Assembly: GCF_900107405.1 (NCBI RefSeq)
Contig: NZ_FNPV01000012.1
Location: forward strand, 1-38,056
Origin: Tindallia californiensis
GTDB lineage: Bacteria > Bacillota > Clostridia > Peptostreptococcales > Tindalliaceae
Length of the DNA stretch: 38,056 nucleotides
Direction of reading: 5' to 3'
The notes under the pieces are model-generated. The model saw nothing but the letters and a program-made list of their open reading frames with translations, had not been told where the DNA came from and made no database searches. Made by a program: the position numbers and the translations under genes. Positions within the stretch are counted from its first letter, which is position 1. Each line of letters begins with the position of its first letter. Of this stretch, positions 15,388-23,504 are shown in pieces.

Positions 15388-17841
15388 TTATTGAAAAAAT
15401 GCTTTATCAGCAGGCATCTCTTCAACAGAATACTTCATTTCTGGCAAAACTTGCCTTAAAAAAACGGTGACCAATTTAGGGTCAAATTGGATCCCTGCAT
15501 TCTTTTGTAGCTCTTCTGCCGCATACTCTGCCGATTTTGCCGACAGATGATTCCTGTCACTGGTGATCATGTCATAGGCATCGGCAATAAAACAAATTCT
15601 GGATGGCAGTGGAATTTCCTCGCCTTTGAGCCCCTTTGGATATCCTTTTCCATCCCATCTTTCATGGTGATACAGTACATATTCAGCTATTTCTGCCATA
15701 TCATTTACTGTGCTTAAAATGCGGTACCCAATTTCAGCATGGCGACAAATTTCATTGTATTCCATTTCGGTTAGCTCTTCTCTTTTACTCAAAAGAGAAT
15801 CTGAAATAGCAATTTTACCAATATCATGGAAAAGACCCAGCATTTTCAGTTTCTCCAGATCGTAAGCATCCATGCCCAGGGCTTTCCCCATCGCCACGCA
15901 TAAGTTGGCGACCTTTTCGGAATGATTTTTTTCTTCCGGCCTTTTTTCGTTGATGGTTGCAAGAATATTATGAATTGCGTCCCCCCTCATGCTTGGGCCT
16001 TCAAACAACTTTTGTTTATACATTTTATCTTCGGCTTTTTTGAATACTTTTGTCAAGGATTCCGTCGTATGGTACTTTGTCTCCCAACCAAAAGAGACGG
16101 ATACTTCGATTTCTTTTAATGGCTTTTTCTTGAGTTTTCTTTTAACCCGTCTCACTAACTCATCCGCCTCTGCACCATCGGTTTTAGGCAGTAACAGTGC
16201 ATATTCGTCGCCTCCGATTCGTGCAAGAATATCTTCTCCTCGGATAGATTCCTTTAATGTGTTGGCTGCTTTTACAATAAGTTCATCTCCAACGGCATGT
16301 CCAAAGGAGTCATTGATCAGTTTCAATCCATTAACGTCACCTAATATAATGGTAAGGGGAAGATTTCTCTCTGTATCGAGCCTTTTCATCTCTGTCTCAA
16401 AAAATCTTCGGTTATATAAACCTGTCAGATAATCATGAAAACTTAGGTATTCAATTTCGTTCTGACTCTTTTTCTTTTCCGTAAAATCTCTAAAGACTAG
16501 CACAACACCGGTCGTATCACCATTTTCGTCTTTGATGGGAGCTGCACTATCTTCGATCAGCCTTTCGATCCCTTCTTTTGAAACCAATATGGGATGGTTG
16601 CTAAGTTCGACAATCTTTCCTGTTTCCAATACTTCTCTTACAGGGTTTTGGATCGGTTCCCGGGTGTCTTCATCCAAGACAGAGAAAATGGTTTCTATCG
16701 GTTTATCCAACGCCTCTTCCTGTGTCCAGCCGGTAAGTCGCTCAGAAACCCTGTTCATCACTCTTACATTGCCACTGATATCCGTGGAAATAACGCCATC
16801 TCCGATAGAAATCAGTGTGGTCTTAAACTGTTCCTTCTCCTTATACAAGGAAAACTCCATTTCTTTTATCTTGGTAATATTGATATGGGTGCCTATCGTC
16901 ATATGGGACAAGTTTCCGTTCACATGCTTAACCGTCTGGCCTCTGGACCAAATCCAGACCCATGTTCCGTTGCGATGCTTCATCCGAAAGTGATTTTCGT
17001 ACATGCCTGCGGAACCACCTTTCAGATATTCAAAAAAATGGTCAGATGCTGCCTTCTGATCATCTGGATGAAGCAGATCAATCCAGCTTTCAGATACATT
17101 GGCAGAACCATTTGCATCGTATTTGTCCGGATCTCTTCCGAGCATGGTGAAGTATTCGTCACTACACCACAAATTTCCTGTGTCATGATGGTATTCCCAG
17201 GCTCCGGTATTAGACACAGCAATAATCGATTTAAGACGAGCTTCACTTTCACGTAGTGCTTCTTCAGCTTTTTTTCGGTCCGTTATATCTAATAAAATTC
17301 CCTGATATTCTAATATGTTTCGATCCCTATCCCGAATCACCGTTGTAAGGTCGTCAATCCACCGTACTTCTCCTTTTTTGCTGATGATGCGATACTGTTG
17401 ATGATAGCGGTCAATATTATTGGAGGTGTAGCTTTCTATTTCACCATTCATCCGATCCAAATCCTCCGGGTGAACCAAATCAGCATGGGTAAACTCACCG
17501 GATACCAACTCTTCCTGAGAATATCCAAATTGGCCGATATTGGCGGAGACCATCATAATAGGGTAGTTCGGCATATTTTTCCAACGAATCAATATGGCTG
17601 GACTGTTTTCAACCACCAGCTTCGCTTGTTTTAATTCTTCCTCCACTTTTTCCCGTTCACGTCGAAGAGACTCCCTGTTTTCCAGATGTTTTATAAACAG
17701 AAAGGTAAGCGCTAGACTTGCCACAAGCAATATCAGTAGCAGAAAAGTCGTCCCCGAAGCCTTGAGAAGGGACGCTCCCATTCCTATTGCTCCCACGATT
17801 CCCAAGATACTCAAGAACCACCTTCCTTTTGAGTTCTTCAT
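15388..17841 (-). CDS. PAS-PAS-PAS-GGDEF-HD-GYP cyclic-di-GMP signalling protein
   Basis: An 817-residue protein with two N-terminal membrane helices (about 9-28 and 30-52), a short coiled coil, three PAS domains (about 75-190, 200-325 and 335-455), a GGDEF domain (about 465-615) and an HD-GYP domain (about 622-800). The GGDEF motif reads GGDEY at 543-547 with an RxxD inhibitory site (RGED 534-537) exactly five residues before it, so cyclase activity with product control is plausible. The HD-GYP site is intact: HD at 672-673 in FHDIGK and HHERWDGKGYP at 725-735, so it may also hydrolyse c-di-GMP. This makes it potentially bifunctional. The start ATG 17841 has GGAGGTGAGCCA upstream. The PAS ligand is unknown. 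Confidence 0.88.
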   Translation of the reverse strand: MKNSKGRWFLSILGIVGAIGMGASLLKASGTTFLLLILLVASLALTFLFIKHLENRESLRREREKVEEELKQAKLVVENSPAILIRWKNMPNYPIMMVSANIGQFGYSQEELVSGEFTHADLVHPEDLDRMNGEIESYTSNNIDRYHQQYRIISKKGEVRWIDDLTTVIRDRDRNILEYQGILLDITDRKKAEEALRESEARLKSIIAVSNTGAWEYHHDTGNLWCSDEYFTMLGRDPDKYDANGSANVSESWIDLLHPDDQKAASDHFFEYLKGGSAGMYENHFRMKHRNGTWVWIWSRGQTVKHVNGNLSHMTIGTHINITKIKEMEFSLYKEKEQFKTTLISIGDGVISTDISGNVRVMNRVSERLTGWTQEEALDKPIETIFSVLDEDTREPIQNPVREVLETGKIVELSNHPILVSKEGIERLIEDSAAPIKDENGDTTGVVLVFRDFTEKKKSQNEIEYLSFHDYLTGLYNRRFFETEMKRLDTERNLPLTIILGDVNGLKLINDSFGHAVGDELIVKAANTLKESIRGEDILARIGGDEYALLLPKTDGAEADELVRRVKRKLKKKPLKEIEVSVSFGWETKYHTTESLTKVFKKAEDKMYKQKLFEGPSMRGDAIHNILATINEKRPEEKNHSEKVANLCVAMGKALGMDAYDLEKLKMLGLFHDIGKIAISDSLLSKREELTEMEYNEICRHAEIGYRILSTVNDMAEIAEYVLYHHERWDGKGYPKGLKGEEIPLPSRICFIADAYDMITSDRNHLSAKSAEYAAEELQKNAGIQFDPKLVTVFLRQVLPEMKYSVEEMPADKAFFQ

Positions 17842-18039
17842 TGGCTCACCTCCTGCTGCTTTCTATCAAGAAGCAATTTTTCTCTCAGACTTTCCCACTA
17901 AATAATGTAGGTTGCTTTACTATTTACCCTTTTCTTTCTGTTTCTATTGCTTATAATGGATTTTTTCTCCGACTGCCTCTTTTTTTGTTCTTTTTTTGAT
18001 GATTGGAGGCTTCACTTTTCAACCGCTAGAAGAAACGCC

Positions 18040-18077
18040 AGAAAGGACAGGAGAAACGTCCGTCTCCTATCCTTTCT
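18040..18077 (-). terminator. Hairpin directly after the dCACHE-GGDEF gene
   Basis: A 15-bp stem with one G-U pair (AGAAAGGACAGGAGA at 18040-18054 against 18063-18077) begins within the stop codon of the minus-strand gene. The minus strand continues GGCGTTTCTTCT, a weak T tract. It is likely a terminator separating the two c-di-GMP genes. Confidence 0.65.
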
Positions 18078-19531
18078 TACCCCTTTCCTTCATGAAAAAC
18101 TACTTTATTTCTTCCCGATTCCTTGGCTTCATACAAAGCCTTGTCTGCATATTCAATGGCCTCTCTGACGCTTATCTGTTTTCCCGGAGCAACCGTAACG
18201 ACTCCTATACTAATAGTGACCCGTTTAAACGGAGATGTCTCATGCTTCATGGCCAAATGATATACGGCATCTATGCTCTTTTGCGCTATCTTTTCCACCT
18301 CTGGTCCTTCAACATCTTCCAGCACTAAAGCAAATTCTTCTCCCCCAAATCGAGCAAAAACATCCTTTTTTCTTACCAGGTTATTGATGCATTTCGTCAA
18401 GTTTTTCAGGACTTCATCACCTTGGATATGTCCGTAGGTGTCGTTGTAATTCTTGAAAAAATCCACGTCTAATATCAATAGGCTTAACGCCTCCACTCGC
18501 TGTTGCCGCCATACACTTTCTAAGTATAGATTGAGGTAGCGTCTATTATAGATGCCTGTTAAAAAGTCTTTCTCATTTTCTTTCGTTAAAAGTGTATTCA
18601 TACTATGTAATTCCGACCTTGCTTTAAGAATCATCCCCATTAAAACAACAATGACGGTGAGCATCAGGGCATTTACAAAGAAAATCCACGGATACCCCAG
18701 TTGTGCGTTCCATAGGGTGACATCGTCGACTCTGGCCACAGCCAAATACCAATTTCGCCCATCTGCCTTCTGAACAATTCCAAGGATGTCTTCCCCTTCA
18801 TAGGCATAGGCCATTCGAACAATATCCTGGCTTTGCTTCGCTTCATTAAAATAATCCTTAAACAATGAAGAGCCTAAGTCCGTATAAATATTTTGCCCTT
18901 CTAGATTAGGTCGATGGGTATGAATCACCATGGTCCCATCTTCATCCACCAACATAGAATAACTATTTCGTTTTTCCATTTCTGTCATTAGAAACCCTCG
19001 AATGCTTTCTAAAAACACATCCGCTGATATCACTCCAATAAACCTTTCTCGAAGGTATAAGGGGGAACTGATGGTCACCAACATTTCTCCCGTTTCCCGA
19101 TCTACATACACACTGGAAACAATGGTTTTGCCAGCTTCCTGTGCTTCTAGATACCAGGTTCTGGTTCTGGGATCGTAATCCTCCGGCGGAATCCATTGGC
19201 CACCTGTAATAAAATGGCCATCGGCTAATCCAATATATAGTTGAGAAATACTCGGGTCTTCATTATTGATATTCAAATAAGGGTTTTCTGTGTTGTAGGC
19301 TACCAATTCTTCATAAGAAAAATTGTCATAAATATCTTTAGCCGTATTCACAATACTCTTTTTTTCTTTTATCCATAATCCAAAGGTGGCCGAGTCTGTT
19401 CTTAAATCATTGATCAATGCATTGTATCGATTTTCCAACATTTCATTTCGCACCACATTAAAGTTATAGGCAGTTAATACCAAGATGGCTAGGATCAGCA
19501 AACCCATGCTCCGTTGAAATATTTTTTTCAT
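18077..19531 (-). CDS. dCACHE-domain diguanylate cyclase, probable amino-acid sensor
   Basis: A 484-residue membrane protein: helix 1 at about 7-25, an extracytoplasmic double CACHE domain (about 30-275), helix 2 at about 281-303 and a GGDEF domain (about 315-480). The active-site motif is GGEEF (396-400) with RxxD (RKKD 387-390) five residues before it, so an active, product-inhibited cyclase is expected. The CACHE domain shows Y119, R124, W126, Y127 and D171, the spacing of the dCACHE_1AA amino-acid-binding motif known from chemoreceptors such as PctA. ATG 19531 is preceded by GGTGAGGAA; a longer frame from 19576 includes this site and is rejected. It is probably transcribed alone. Confidence 0.88.
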   Translation of the reverse strand: MKKIFQRSMGLLILAILVLTAYNFNVVRNEMLENRYNALINDLRTDSATFGLWIKEKKSIVNTAKDIYDNFSYEELVAYNTENPYLNINNEDPSISQLYIGLADGHFITGGQWIPPEDYDPRTRTWYLEAQEAGKTIVSSVYVDRETGEMLVTISSPLYLRERFIGVISADVFLESIRGFLMTEMEKRNSYSMLVDEDGTMVIHTHRPNLEGQNIYTDLGSSLFKDYFNEAKQSQDIVRMAYAYEGEDILGIVQKADGRNWYLAVARVDDVTLWNAQLGYPWIFFVNALMLTVIVVLMGMILKARSELHSMNTLLTKENEKDFLTGIYNRRYLNLYLESVWRQQRVEALSLLILDVDFFKNYNDTYGHIQGDEVLKNLTKCINNLVRKKDVFARFGGEEFALVLEDVEGPEVEKIAQKSIDAVYHLAMKHETSPFKRVTISIGVVTVAPGKQISVREAIEYADKALYEAKESGRNKVVFHEGKG

Positions 19532-19795
19532 TTCCTCACCACCTATTCTTGAAAAAGGGATGTTCTGTCTTGTCATTCCATCCTTCTGTAGCCTTTTTTT
19601 ACCCTTTCACCAAGAAGAAAAACATTTGTTTCCTTTATTCTTCTCACACTTTTTATCTTAGGTACCAATCGTTACAACCCTTTCAGCATTGGTGTAAAAA
19701 CTTCTTTTGAACATGATTTTCCCATGCATGCTATTGTATCCTTGGAAAAAATTGCGTATGCTAGAGATAGATCGCATACCAAAGGAGTCGATGGC

Positions 19796-20701
19796 ATGAG
19801 AAACAAAGATAAGCTACTGGCATTCATGGTGGTAATCCTGTGGGGATTTAACTTTACGGCCATAAAGCTAGGACTGGAAGGAGTCCCGTCCACCTTATTG
19901 GCCGCCTTGCGATACACCTGTTTATTGCCAGTGGTTTTTTTCGTAAAAAAACCGACCATTCCCTTGGGATATGGCGTCGCTTATGGGCTTTGCGTAGGAG
20001 TGGGACAATTTGGGAGTTTATTTTATGCCATGGAAATTGGCATGCCGGCAGGACTATCTTCCATCGTGCTACAAGCTTCGGCTTTTATCACCCCGCTACT
20101 GGCCTTCTTTTTCCTTCAGGAACCCATGAACCGCCGGCAACATCTAGGGCTCATCATTGCAGCCTGTGGGCTCCTCTTTATTGCAAATAGTGGTCAGCAC
20201 AACCATATAGCCGGCATCCCTATATCTGGGCTTTTATTAACACTGCTAGCCGCATCCTTTTGGGCACTATCCAATATTATCCTGAGATATGCTGCCAACC
20301 AGGCCATTGCTAGAGGCGAAACCATCGATATGTTTGGGTTGGTCATCTGGGCTAGTCTCATTCCACCTATCCCTCTGTTCCTCATCGCTTTTTGGATAGA
20401 TAGCCCTGCTACCATTTTAAGTGCCCTGACCCAACTCAGCTCTATTTCCATTTTTTCGATTCTCTACCTGGCCTTTGGTGCCACGCTATTGGGCTATGGA
20501 GGCTGGAGTTATTTATTAGGAAGATACCCAGCTTCCCGCATCGCTCCTTTTTCCCTGCTGGTGCCTGTCACAGGGCTTCTCTCTGCAAAATTAGTTCTAG
20601 GTGAACAAATGACATCCATGCAGTGGATCGGTGGCATCACCATCTTAGCAGGATTGATCATTGCCAATTTTGACCTATCCCGATTTCAACAAACAACATA
20701 A
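19796..20701 (+). CDS. EamA (DMT superfamily) transporter
   Basis: A 301-residue membrane protein with ten hydrophobic segments arranged as two EamA repeats: the first starts LLAFMVVILWGFNFTAIKLGL, the second after about residue 145. The usual ends are seen, with PVTGLLSAKLVLGEQMTSMQWIGG near the C-terminus. Members export amino acids or related metabolites (RhaT/YdcZ/EamA group). ATG 19796 follows AAAGGAG at 8 bases; a longer frame from 19724 is rejected because it would place that site inside the gene. It is convergent with the nitrogenase-like cluster and ends at a bidirectional terminator. Confidence 0.85.
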   Translation: MRNKDKLLAFMVVILWGFNFTAIKLGLEGVPSTLLAALRYTCLLPVVFFVKKPTIPLGYGVAYGLCVGVGQFGSLFYAMEIGMPAGLSSIVLQASAFITPLLAFFFLQEPMNRRQHLGLIIAACGLLFIANSGQHNHIAGIPISGLLLTLLAASFWALSNIILRYAANQAIARGETIDMFGLVIWASLIPPIPLFLIAFWIDSPATILSALTQLSSISIFSILYLAFGATLLGYGGWSYLLGRYPASRIAPFSLLVPVTGLLSAKLVLGEQMTSMQWIGGITILAGLIIANFDLSRFQQTT

Positions 20702-20789
20702 ATGGAGCCTTGCTATCTATTGAAAATGTAAGTTTTCCCGATGAAATAAAGGGTCAAGTGCCACTTTTTTTGCCGATGAGAAAAATAAA

Positions 20790-20814
20790 GGGACGCAAGA
20801 AGCGTCTCTTTTTT
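20790..20814. terminator. Bidirectional terminator
   Basis: GGGACGC (20790-20796), loop AAGAA and GCGTCTC (20802-20808) are followed by six T on the plus strand and preceded by an A-rich stretch that gives T on the minus strand. It separates the EamA gene from the end of the nitrogenase-like cluster. Confidence 0.8.
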
Positions 20815-20846
20815 CCCCTAAGCGACAGCGTGGATGATCATCGCAT

Positions 20847-21788
20847 TCAATCCTCTAATAGACTCATATCCTTTTGCTCCACCCATTCCCAACTGGGATA
20901 GAGTAGTTTTCCTTTATATGCCATGAGTTCTTGCTTTGGCTCCACTTCAGGATGAACTGGAATCATGAGCCCTCTTTGACTATATAAATCCTGTATTTCT
21001 TGGGAATAAAGGCTTTCTAACAGGATTTCTCGTACTTCTGGTCCAGCGTCTGCCCTTACGGCCACATAAGAAATAACCACGAAGAGCCCTTCCTCTGGCC
21101 ATATTTTTTCCACCTGGCCGCTTTTTCCTGGACCTGAAGCAAACAGCAGTGGCACAATGCCTAAGGGGTATTGGCCTCGATCCACCGCATCAAAAACAGC
21201 CGCCGGATTACTTACGACACTAAAATGCTCCTTGGCGGTGTGTAGCCCTTCTTCTCCATACAAATACCAATATCCTTTTAAAATAGATTTCCCTGCAGGC
21301 TTATCTGTGCTGGAAATGGCGATTTTCCCTGCCAGTGATGGATCTAACAAATCTTCCCATCCACGGATTTCCGTTGTTTCCTCCAACATTTCCTTGTTTT
21401 TTATCATGACGACTGGCACCACTACTCCAGGCTGAAAATACCCTTGAGCATGAGCCATCTCTGCAAATTCCTTGCGAATCGGAAACCAATCCTCTATGGG
21501 CTGAAAAAGAGGAAGATTTCCCAGTAACAGATCTTTCCGATGAAACAATTGCATATCTGTACTCACCAGTACATCGGCTCCCATTCGTCCCTGCTGCAGA
21601 TCTTCCTCTAATCGATCCTCCATTAACATGTCTTCAATCAACCCATAATAATCAAAGTCTACGGTGGCATTTTTTTGTGCTTTCCAACGGGAGGCCGTTG
21701 CATCCAGTTTTCCTTCCACCGCTTTTTTCAGGCAGCTAGGGTTATTCCAATATAATGTGATGTGTCTTTCGATCCCTTGATTCTCCAT
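20847..21788 (-). CDS. Substrate-binding-protein fold, no signal peptide
   Basis: A 313-residue protein with the features of type 2 ABC binding proteins: an ADVLVSTD strand-turn, GWEDLLDPSLAGKIAISS (the common 'W.DL.dP.lkGKI' signature), a LGIVPLLFASG strand and a YVAVRADAGPEVREILLESLYS C-terminal helix. In this family such proteins normally carry a signal peptide. Here the start (MENQGIERHITLYW, ATG 21788, AAAGGGG nine bases before) has none, and the longer frame upstream is charged rather than hydrophobic, so it is predicted cytosolic. It is the last gene of the cluster, 88 bases after the lone ABC ATPase. It may be an intracellular carrier or sensor of the ligand handled by the cluster. 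The specific ligand is unknown. Confidence 0.72.
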   Translation of the reverse strand: MENQGIERHITLYWNNPSCLKKAVEGKLDATASRWKAQKNATVDFDYYGLIEDMLMEDRLEEDLQQGRMGADVLVSTDMQLFHRKDLLLGNLPLFQPIEDWFPIRKEFAEMAHAQGYFQPGVVVPVVMIKNKEMLEETTEIRGWEDLLDPSLAGKIAISSTDKPAGKSILKGYWYLYGEEGLHTAKEHFSVVSNPAAVFDAVDRGQYPLGIVPLLFASGPGKSGQVEKIWPEEGLFVVISYVAVRADAGPEVREILLESLYSQEIQDLYSQRGLMIPVHPEVEPKQELMAYKGKLLYPSWEWVEQKDMSLLED

Positions 21789-21876
21789 TTTTTCATGCCC
21801 CTTTCTTCCTAAACCTTTTTTTCTTTCCCCGTCCAAAATTTCTTTTTGTGATCTATCCTAGGCGCTATGCTTTCTT

Positions 21877-22647
21877 TTATGGTTGAAATTCTAAGGATAC
21901 AGATTCTCCCTGTCGCAACTGGTCTTGCAAACCTTGCAGAACACCTGCCATTTTTTCCAGTCTGCCACGAACTGTTACTTCCTGTTGTGTTAATGCCAGT
22001 ACCGCCTGCATCCCTCCGTTGCCCATGATGATTCTTTTTTCTCCTAATAAGGCTAACAGTGGATCGTGAGTGACCACCAACACGATTTTTTGTTGTGCTG
22101 CCAGGGTTTCCATGGCTTTGAGCCGATGAATGCCCGCATTTTCCACTTCGTCAATCAATACCACCGGAGAATCTCCATTAATGGCTACATCGGCAATCAT
22201 CAAGGATCGAGATTGCCCTCCGCTGAGGCGTGTCAAGTTCTCTTCTGGTTTTATGGCTTCTCCCGCAAAGGTATTGGCGCATTCAATGACTTCCTCTGCT
22301 TTTTTTCCCGGTTCCCTAAAGCCTCGACACCCTGCATGCATAATTAAAAACTCTTTTACTTTCATATCCAAAATAAAATTCATATTTTGAGAAAGGTGTG
22401 CCACCAAGTTTTGTTCATATCTATGGAGGGCATTATCCAGAGGAGGCTCGCCATCCAGCAAAATTTGACGTCTGGAAATAGAATCTCGCTGGGCTATTTG
22501 TTCAATATCATTAATGAGCTGACTTTTACCTGATCCCGTAAATCCCACAATGCTATATACCTGCCCCACTTGAACCGTTACTTCTTGTACGGCTTCTGGC
22601 TCTCCATTTTTCTTGCGTCCTCCCAGAATAGTAATCTCCCTAAGCAT
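21877..22647 (-). CDS. ABC-type ATPase without a permease partner
   Basis: A 256-residue ABC ATPase with Walker A GFTGSGKS (about 34-41), signature LSGGQSRS, Walker B VVLIDEVENAG and the switch histidine in VTHDPL. Instead of the usual DEPT after Walker B it has DEVENAG, and the region between Walker A and signature differs from importer ATPases such as the one at 28038-28835. No permease gene is adjacent. ATG 22647 has GGAGGGGGC upstream and overlaps the GTPase stop by 8 bases, so the two are translationally coupled; the long N-terminal extension of the open frame (to 22830) lies inside the GTPase gene and is rejected. A role as a soluble energy-coupling or cofactor-insertion ATPase is inferred from context; the family is not identified. 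Confidence 0.75.
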   Translation of the reverse strand: MLREITILGGRKKNGEPEAVQEVTVQVGQVYSIVGFTGSGKSQLINDIEQIAQRDSISRRQILLDGEPPLDNALHRYEQNLVAHLSQNMNFILDMKVKEFLIMHAGCRGFREPGKKAEEVIECANTFAGEAIKPEENLTRLSGGQSRSLMIADVAINGDSPVVLIDEVENAGIHRLKAMETLAAQQKIVLVVTHDPLLALLGEKRIIMGNGGMQAVLALTQQEVTVRGRLEKMAGVLQGLQDQLRQGESVSLEFQP

Positions 22648-23377
22648 ATATGCCCCCTCCTCTTTTGCTAAAATCCATTTTATAGACCACTCCATGTTGG
22701 TGTTTATTGCCCAAGCGTTTTTCTCCCATGCAATAGGAACAGATTGCCGTTGGCATAGGATGACGCAGCCGCGAATCACTGATTTCCTGCAGGGGGTCTT
22801 CTTGATGAATAATAGTAGCCAGCCCCTCACATCCGCTACCAGTTAATCCATTGGCTTCTACAATCAGTGCTTTGTCGTTGATTTCTCGGATTTTGGCACG
22901 AAATACTTCTCTTTCGGCTTGAGACACCATATCTCCCTTGGTCATAATCACCACATCGGAAGTGGTGACCACCGGACCTGCCTTCTGAGGTGTTTTGATG
23001 CTGGACAAACAATCCACCACGCAAAAGGTTAGGACGCCTTCGATTCCTGGAGCACAGCGATGACAAAGCCCTGCGGTTTCAATCACTAAAATTTCCGCTT
23101 CATTTTCTTCTGTCCAGGAAATCATTTCCTCATAATTCACTGCATAAAAATGATCCGGACATATGTCGTTGCTCAAGCCAACGGCTACCGGAACTCCCAA
23201 GGCTGCATATTTCACATCGTCTTCCGTCTCCAAACAGTCCACCTTTACGACGGCCACTTTTTGATCTTTTCGTTGCAAATTTTTCACCACATGAAGCATG
23301 ACTTCTGTTTTACCTGTAGCCGGCGGTCCAGCCACAATGACAGCTTTAGGCCGTTGTTGCTTTGTTTCCTCAATCAT
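22640..23377 (-). CDS. HypB/UreG-type GTPase with CxxC motifs
   Basis: A 245-residue SIMIBI-class GTPase. P-loop GPPATGKT (17-24), ETAGLCHRCAP (100-110) where HypB has its metal-near ENVGNLVCP motif, and TKGD (146-149) as the guanine-recognition motif. Two CxxC pairs, C105/C108 next to the catalytic switch and C213/C216 in AICSYCMG, together with C73, suggest metal binding. Related proteins (HypB, UreG, CobW group) deliver nickel, zinc or cobalt to enzymes. ATG 23377 is chosen because AAAGGA is 9 bases before it; three upstream in-frame ATGs (to 23401) lack such a site. It is separated from the upstream lipoprotein gene by a hairpin, and overlaps the next ATPase. A metallochaperone role for the nitrogenase-like enzyme or its ligand is inferred. 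Confidence 0.78.
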   Translation of the reverse strand: MIEETKQQRPKAVIVAGPPATGKTEVMLHVVKNLQRKDQKVAVVKVDCLETEDDVKYAALGVPVAVGLSNDICPDHFYAVNYEEMISWTEENEAEILVIETAGLCHRCAPGIEGVLTFCVVDCLSSIKTPQKAGPVVTTSDVVIMTKGDMVSQAEREVFRAKIREINDKALIVEANGLTGSGCEGLATIIHQEDPLQEISDSRLRHPMPTAICSYCMGEKRLGNKHQHGVVYKMDFSKRGGGIYA

Positions 23378-23427
23378 CCATCTCATTCCTTTCATTTCCA
23401 TTATTCTGTGATTTAAAAGAAGGTGCT

Positions 23428-23461
23428 GGCGGGGAATCCACTTTCAGGAAATGACCCCGCC
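23428..23461 (-). other. Intercistronic GC hairpin
   Basis: GGCGGGG (23428-23434) pairs with CCCCGCC (23455-23461) around a 20-base loop in the 127-base gap between the lipoprotein and GTPase genes. The minus strand continues AGCACCTTCTTTTAAAT, not a clean T tract, so it is more likely an attenuator or mRNA-stability element than a full terminator. Confidence 0.5.
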
Positions 23462-23504
23462 TGTGTTTCTTGAAATCCAGTAAATGCCAAGAAGGGTTTT
23501 TGCT

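Noticed and set aside
16594-17256. Plus-strand open frame of 220 codons
   Set aside because: It lies fully antisense to the PAS-GGDEF-HD-GYP gene, has no ribosome binding site and low-complexity-like composition.
22647-22830. 61-residue N-terminal extension of the lone ABC ATPase
   Set aside because: It lies inside the GTPase gene, and the internal ATG with GGAGGGGGC is better placed.
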